DNA from: Mycobacteroides immunogenum | GTDB lineage: Bacteria; Actinomycetota; Actinomycetes; Mycobacteriales; Mycobacteriaceae | Length of the DNA stretch: 64,000 bases | NCBI RefSeq assembly: GCF_001605725.1 | Contig: NZ_CP011530.1 | Coordinates: forward strand, 2,232,001-2,296,000 | Direction of reading: 5' to 3' | Part shown: piece after piece, positions 60,741 through 64,000 of the stretch | Layout: each line of letters starts with the position of its first letter | Position numbering within the stretch: position 1 is the first letter of the stretch | Made by a program: the position numbers and the translations under genes | Notes under the pieces: model-generated | Databases searched by the model: none | The model's input: the letters and a program-made list of their open reading frames with translations, nothing else | Told to the model about the DNA's origin: nothing

Positions 60741-62353
60741 CCGATATCGGGATCCTCCCCGCTCCGCCGGTCGCTTACGGCGCGCTTTCGCCCATGTTGA
60801 TCATGTTCGGGGCCGCGGTGGTATCGGTACTCGTGGAGGCATTCGCGCCGCGGCGATACCGGCTCAACACCCAACTGGCGCTGGCGACAAGCGCGATTCT
60901 CGGTGCCTTTGTCGCGGTGGTCGCGTTGCACGGTTCGCAGCAGGTTGTCATGAACGGTGCGGTGGCGATCGACGGTCCGGCACTGTATCTGCAAGGGCTC
61001 ATCCTGGTGGCTTCTGGCCTGGCGCTGGCGGTCATGGCGCAGCGAAGAACGATTGCGGTGGCACCGAGCGCTGTCGGCGTCGGGACCAGCGGAGGACTGG
61101 ATGCCTTCGCGGCCCAGGCGTCCAGCGTGCCCGGAAGCGAGCCGGAGCAGGTGCTGAACCGCACCGGCATCACCCAGACGGAGATCTTCCCGCTGACGTT
61201 GTTCGCGATCGCGGGCATGATGCTCTTTCCCGCCTGCAATGACCTATTGACAATGTTCGTTGCGCTGGAGGTGTTTTCGCTTCCGCTGTATGTGATGTGC
61301 GCGCTGGCGCGGCGCCGTCGGCTGCTGTCCCAGGAATCGGCACTCAAGTATTTCTTGCTGGGTGCCTTCTCTTCGGCGTTCTTCCTTTTCGGTGCGGCAT
61401 TCGTCTACGGATACGCCGGAACCGTCGAACTCGACGCCGTCGCGCGCGCGATCAACGCCGACGCGGGGGAGCGCTCCTTCCTGCTGCTCGGTGTGGCGAT
61501 GCTTTCGGTAGGGCTGCTGTTCAAGGTCGGGGCCGTGCCCTTTCATTTCTGGGTCCCGGACGTCTATCAGGGAGCACCGACACCGGTGACCGCATTCATG
61601 GCGGCCACCACGAAGATCGCCGCTTTCGGAGCGCTGCTGCGGGTTCTCTACGTCGCGCTGCCCGGAATCACCGCCGATTGGCGGCCGGTGCTGTGGGCGG
61701 TTGCGATCGCCACCATGCTGATCGGTTCGATTGGCGCGGTAACACAAACAGACGTCAAACGCATGCTTGCCTATTCGGCGGTGGCGCATACCGGATTTCT
61801 GCTCACCGGAGTGGCCGCCGCCAATGAGCGAGGTGTCTCGTCAACGCTGTTTTATTTGGCCGCATACGGTTTCAGCACCGTCGGGGCCTTCGCGATCGCC
61901 GGCCTGGTGCGTTCGGGTGCTGCCGATGACGGCGCTGATGGCGACTTCAACGATGACGACGAGGTCACCGATCTGCGGCGCTGGGCGGGGATCGGCCGCC
62001 GGGCTCCGGTGCTGGGCATCGTGTTCGCGCTGTTCTTGCTTGCGTTCGCGGGCATCCCGTTGACGAGTGGATTCGTCAGCAAGTTCGCGGTCTTCGAGGC
62101 GGCGGCCTCCGGCGGCGCCGTGCCGCTGGTGGTCGTGGGCGTGCTCTGCAGCGCCATCGCCGCGTACTTCTATGTGCGCGTCATCGTGGTGATGTTTTTC
62201 GCCGACCCGGTCGAGGACTCCGGGGTGCTTCGCATTCCCGGACCGGCGGTGACGATATCGATCGGAGTCAGCGCGCTGGTGACTGTCTTGCTCGGTGTGG
62301 TACCCCAGCCGCTGCTGGATCTTGTCGGGAATCTCGCCACTTTTGCCAAGTGA
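60737..62353 (+). CDS. nuoN: NADH-quinone oxidoreductase subunit N
   Basis: Third antiporter-like pump subunit (538 aa), closing the operon. Motifs are FVALEVFSLPLYVMCALAR with the Glu, KYFLLGAFSSAFFLFG, KVGAVPFHFWVPDVYQGAPTPVTAFMAATTK with the Lys and Pro, and QTDVKRMLAYSAVAHTGF. A loop with DDGADGDFNDDDEV is unusually acidic. ATG 60737 overlaps the nuoM stop (ATGA). Confidence 0.96.
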   Translation: MTDIGILPAPPVAYGALSPMLIMFGAAVVSVLVEAFAPRRYRLNTQLALATSAILGAFVAVVALHGSQQVVMNGAVAIDGPALYLQGLILVASGLALAVMAQRRTIAVAPSAVGVGTSGGLDAFAAQASSVPGSEPEQVLNRTGITQTEIFPLTLFAIAGMMLFPACNDLLTMFVALEVFSLPLYVMCALARRRRLLSQESALKYFLLGAFSSAFFLFGAAFVYGYAGTVELDAVARAINADAGERSFLLLGVAMLSVGLLFKVGAVPFHFWVPDVYQGAPTPVTAFMAATTKIAAFGALLRVLYVALPGITADWRPVLWAVAIATMLIGSIGAVTQTDVKRMLAYSAVAHTGFLLTGVAAANERGVSSTLFYLAAYGFSTVGAFAIAGLVRSGAADDGADGDFNDDDEVTDLRRWAGIGRRAPVLGIVFALFLLAFAGIPLTSGFVSKFAVFEAAASGGAVPLVVVGVLCSAIAAYFYVRVIVVMFFADPVEDSGVLRIPGPAVTISIGVSALVTVLLGVVPQPLLDLVGNLATFAK

Positions 62354-62397
62354 GTCCAGTCACCACCCACTGATGTTCGACACGCCGTATTGGGTAT

Positions 62398-62436
62398 CCG
62401 ACACGCCTTCGATCCGCCCAGAAAACGGCGTGTCGG
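62398..62436. terminator. Inverted repeat after nuoN, possible terminator
   Basis: A perfect 10 bp stem CCGACACGCC (62398-62407) pairs with GGCGTGTCGG (62427-62436) across a 19 nt loop, 45 bp beyond the nuoN stop. No T-run follows, so it is not a classical intrinsic terminator, though mycobacteria often use such stems. Further copies of GACACGCC or its complement lie at 62379-62386 and 62468-62475, which also fits repeated protein-binding sites. Confidence 0.4.
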
Positions 62437-62492
62437 CGCGTACCGTGGCCTGGTTGTCACCGCCTGTGGCGTGTCCATTTACCAGCGAGTAA

Positions 62493-62508
62493 CCTACGGG
62501 ACCGTAGG
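62493..62508. promoter_or_regulatory. Palindromic operator upstream of the desaturase gene
   Basis: CCTACGG-GA-CCGTAGG is a perfect 7+2+7 palindrome covering the expected -35 of a promoter whose -10 is TATCGT (62516-62521). Such sites usually bind TetR-family repressors; the cognate regulator is not in the window. Confidence 0.6.
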
Positions 62509-62515
62509 GTGAAGG

Positions 62516-62521
62516 TATCGT
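62516..62521 (+). promoter_or_regulatory. Candidate -10 of the desaturase promoter
   Basis: TATCGT fits TANNNT, 18 bp before the strong ribosome site AAGGAGG (62530-62536), which decides the ATG at 62540. The palindrome lies directly upstream. Confidence 0.4.
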
Positions 62522-62539
62522 GGGCGCGAAAGGAGGCCG

Positions 62540-63784
62540 ATGGCAATCACGGACATCTCGGCATTCGCGCATCTCACTAGCGAGGACGTCGAGAACCTGG
62601 CCGTCGAGCTCGATGGGCTGCGACGTGAGATCGAGGAGTCGCGCGGTGCGCGTGACGCCCGGTATATCCGCCGCACCATTGCCGCGCAGCGTGCCCTTGA
62701 ATTGACGGGCCGTGTGCTGCTGGCCGCGAGCAAGAAGCGCTCCGCGTGGTGGGCCGGAACTCTGACCTTGGCGGTCGCCAAGATCATCGAGAACATGGAG
62801 ATCGGTCACAACGTTCTGCACGGTCAGTGGGACTGGATGAACGATCCGGAGATTCACTCCTCGACCTGGGAGTGGGACATGGCCGGTGCGGCCAAACACT
62901 GGCGCATCACGCATAACGTCGAGCATCACAAGTTCACCAACATCCTGGATCTGGACGATGATGTCGGTTACGGGATCCTGCGGGTCACTCGCGATGAGCC
63001 CTGGAAGGTGCGCAACCTTCTGAACATGCCGCTCAACTTCATCCTGGCGGCGGGATTTGAGTGGGGAATCGCCCTGCAGCACCTGGAATTCCGGAAGATC
63101 TGGACCAAGGAAACGCGCGAGGCGACCAAGCAGCGGACGCGTGAATTGCTGACGTCGGCCGGTTCGCAGGTCTTCAAGGACTATGTCGCGTTCCCGGCAA
63201 TCACCGCGGTATCGCCCGGCGCCACCTACCGGTCGACGCTCACCGCCAACGCGACGGCCAATTTGCTGCGGAACTTTTGGTCCAACGCCGTGATCTTCTG
63301 CGGGCATTTCCCGGACGGCGCCGAGAAGTTCACCGTGACGGACATGGAGAACGAGACGCGCGGTCAGTGGTACCTGCGCCAGCTGCTCGGCAGCGCGAAC
63401 TTCAATGCCGGACCGACGATGCGGCTGATGAGTGGCAACCTGTGTCATCAGATCGAGCACCATATTTACCCGGATCTGCCGAGCAACCGGCTGCACGAGA
63501 TCTCGGTGCGGGTGCGGGAGATCTGTGAGCGCTACGATCTGCCGTACACCACCGGATCGATGCTGTTCCAGTACGCGAAGACCTGGCGCACCATTGCCAA
63601 ACTCTCACTGCCGGACCGGTTCCTGCACGCCACCGCGGATAACGCACCAGAAACCCGTAGTGAGCGGATGTTCGTGGTCCTGGAACAACCGCCGGCACCG
63701 GAGTTGGATTCGGCTCCGCGGCGCGGACTCAAGACCGCGATCGCCATGGTTCGGGAACGCCGTCGCAACAAGGTTGCGGTCTAG
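62540..63784 (+). CDS. Membrane fatty-acid desaturase (DesA3-like acyl-CoA desaturase)
   Basis: A di-iron membrane desaturase, probably making oleoyl from stearoyl-CoA with an external reductase. The 414 aa protein shows three histidine boxes: HNVLH (90-94), HNVEHH (125-130) and HQIEHH near 306 followed by IYPDLPSNRLHEI. Hydrophobic helices lie before box 1 and around residues 155-175. Family knowledge places DesA3 (Rv3229c) as closest, with Rv3230c as its electron partner; that partner is not visible. ATG 62540 with AAGGAGG upstream. Confidence 0.88.
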   Translation: MAITDISAFAHLTSEDVENLAVELDGLRREIEESRGARDARYIRRTIAAQRALELTGRVLLAASKKRSAWWAGTLTLAVAKIIENMEIGHNVLHGQWDWMNDPEIHSSTWEWDMAGAAKHWRITHNVEHHKFTNILDLDDDVGYGILRVTRDEPWKVRNLLNMPLNFILAAGFEWGIALQHLEFRKIWTKETREATKQRTRELLTSAGSQVFKDYVAFPAITAVSPGATYRSTLTANATANLLRNFWSNAVIFCGHFPDGAEKFTVTDMENETRGQWYLRQLLGSANFNAGPTMRLMSGNLCHQIEHHIYPDLPSNRLHEISVRVREICERYDLPYTTGSMLFQYAKTWRTIAKLSLPDRFLHATADNAPETRSERMFVVLEQPPAPELDSAPRRGLKTAIAMVRERRRNKVAV

Positions 63785-63921
63785 TCGCAGGCCTGCTGCG
63801 GTAGGGATCCCAGCTAAAACCGCCGGTCCCGGGGTCCTTGGCGATCTTGAGCATTCTGCCGCGCAGATGAGCAGAACGCGATATGTAGAGATGTGTGACC
63901 ACGTATGTAGATGCCCCGGCA

Positions 63922-64000
63922 ATGACGCACGCGGGCCCGGGGGATGACCTGATTCTGAGCCCCACCGAGAGGCCCACGCGCTCACTGACCGGCTTCCTGG
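63922..64000 (+). CDS. Possible start of a gene cut by the window edge
   Basis: An ATG at 63922 opens a frame that stays open for 26 codons to the window end (beginning MTHAGPGDDLILSP). Other starts nearby hit stops quickly. No strong ribosome site is seen. Too short to recognise; whether it is real depends on the sequence beyond the edge. Confidence 0.3.
   Translation, partial: MTHAGPGDDLILSPTERPTRSLTGFL

Noticed and set aside
63605..63985. 126-codon minus-strand frame at the right end
   Set aside because: It overlaps the end of the desaturase gene and has no motif; composition is that of a shadow frame.

Overview
This 64 kb window is chromosomal DNA of a high-GC actinobacterium. Gene content and protein similarity point to a rapidly growing mycobacterium, most plausibly the Mycobacteroides abscessus/chelonae group. 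The signs are mycothiol synthesis (mshC), mycobactin-type NRPS/PKS genes, LppL, LppU-like, LpqS-like and DUF732 secreted proteins, Mce-associated-type membrane proteins, and a complete nuoA-N operon. The species is inferred from recalled gene order, not from a database search.

Left edge (1-1.8 kb): a large serine recombinase gene runs rightward into the 3' end of a tRNA-Leu(GAG) gene on the other strand. Its last codons and stop lie inside the tRNA, as expected at the end of an integrated element whose bulk lies left of the window. From 1.9 to 14.8 kb is a conserved mycobacterial core block: an M20 peptidase, a PEBP protein, a coupled lppL-DUF5703-pyrD operon on the minus strand, uppP followed by a trio of actinobacterial conserved proteins (histidine phosphatase, DUF3090, SCO1664-type), two envelope or secreted proteins, an F420/flavin luciferase-like oxidoreductase, and cysQ-mshC-SDR.

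14.8-16.2 kb: an LpqS-like small protein sits behind a near-ideal CsoR/RicR-type copper operator and is followed by two paralogous small secreted proteins. 16.2-34.6 kb: a mycobactin-type siderophore locus, mbtD-mbtC-mbtT on the minus strand and mbtE-mbtF-mbtB on the plus strand, diverging from a 228 bp control region with two IdeR-like boxes. mbtA, mbtG, mbtH and mbtI are not in the window, so salicylate supply and lysine N-hydroxylation must be encoded elsewhere. A lactate 2-monooxygenase-like gene and two tandem Mce-associated-type membrane proteins follow.

37-46.7 kb: an amidohydrolase, a TRIC/UPF0126 membrane protein, a PAC2-family protein, metH, a HAD phosphatase, hisE, hisG and a degenerate receiver-domain protein. 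46.9-62.4 kb: nuoA-N, fourteen tightly packed genes (mostly 1-4 bp overlaps) encoding proton-pumping NADH dehydrogenase (complex I). 62.5-63.8 kb: a membrane fatty-acid desaturase (DesA3-like) behind a 16 bp palindrome. The last 80 bases may begin another gene.

There is no gene-free stretch above 300 bases. The longest are the metH/PAC2 divergent region (about 260 bp), the mbt divergent region (228 bp) and the nuo leader (228 bp).
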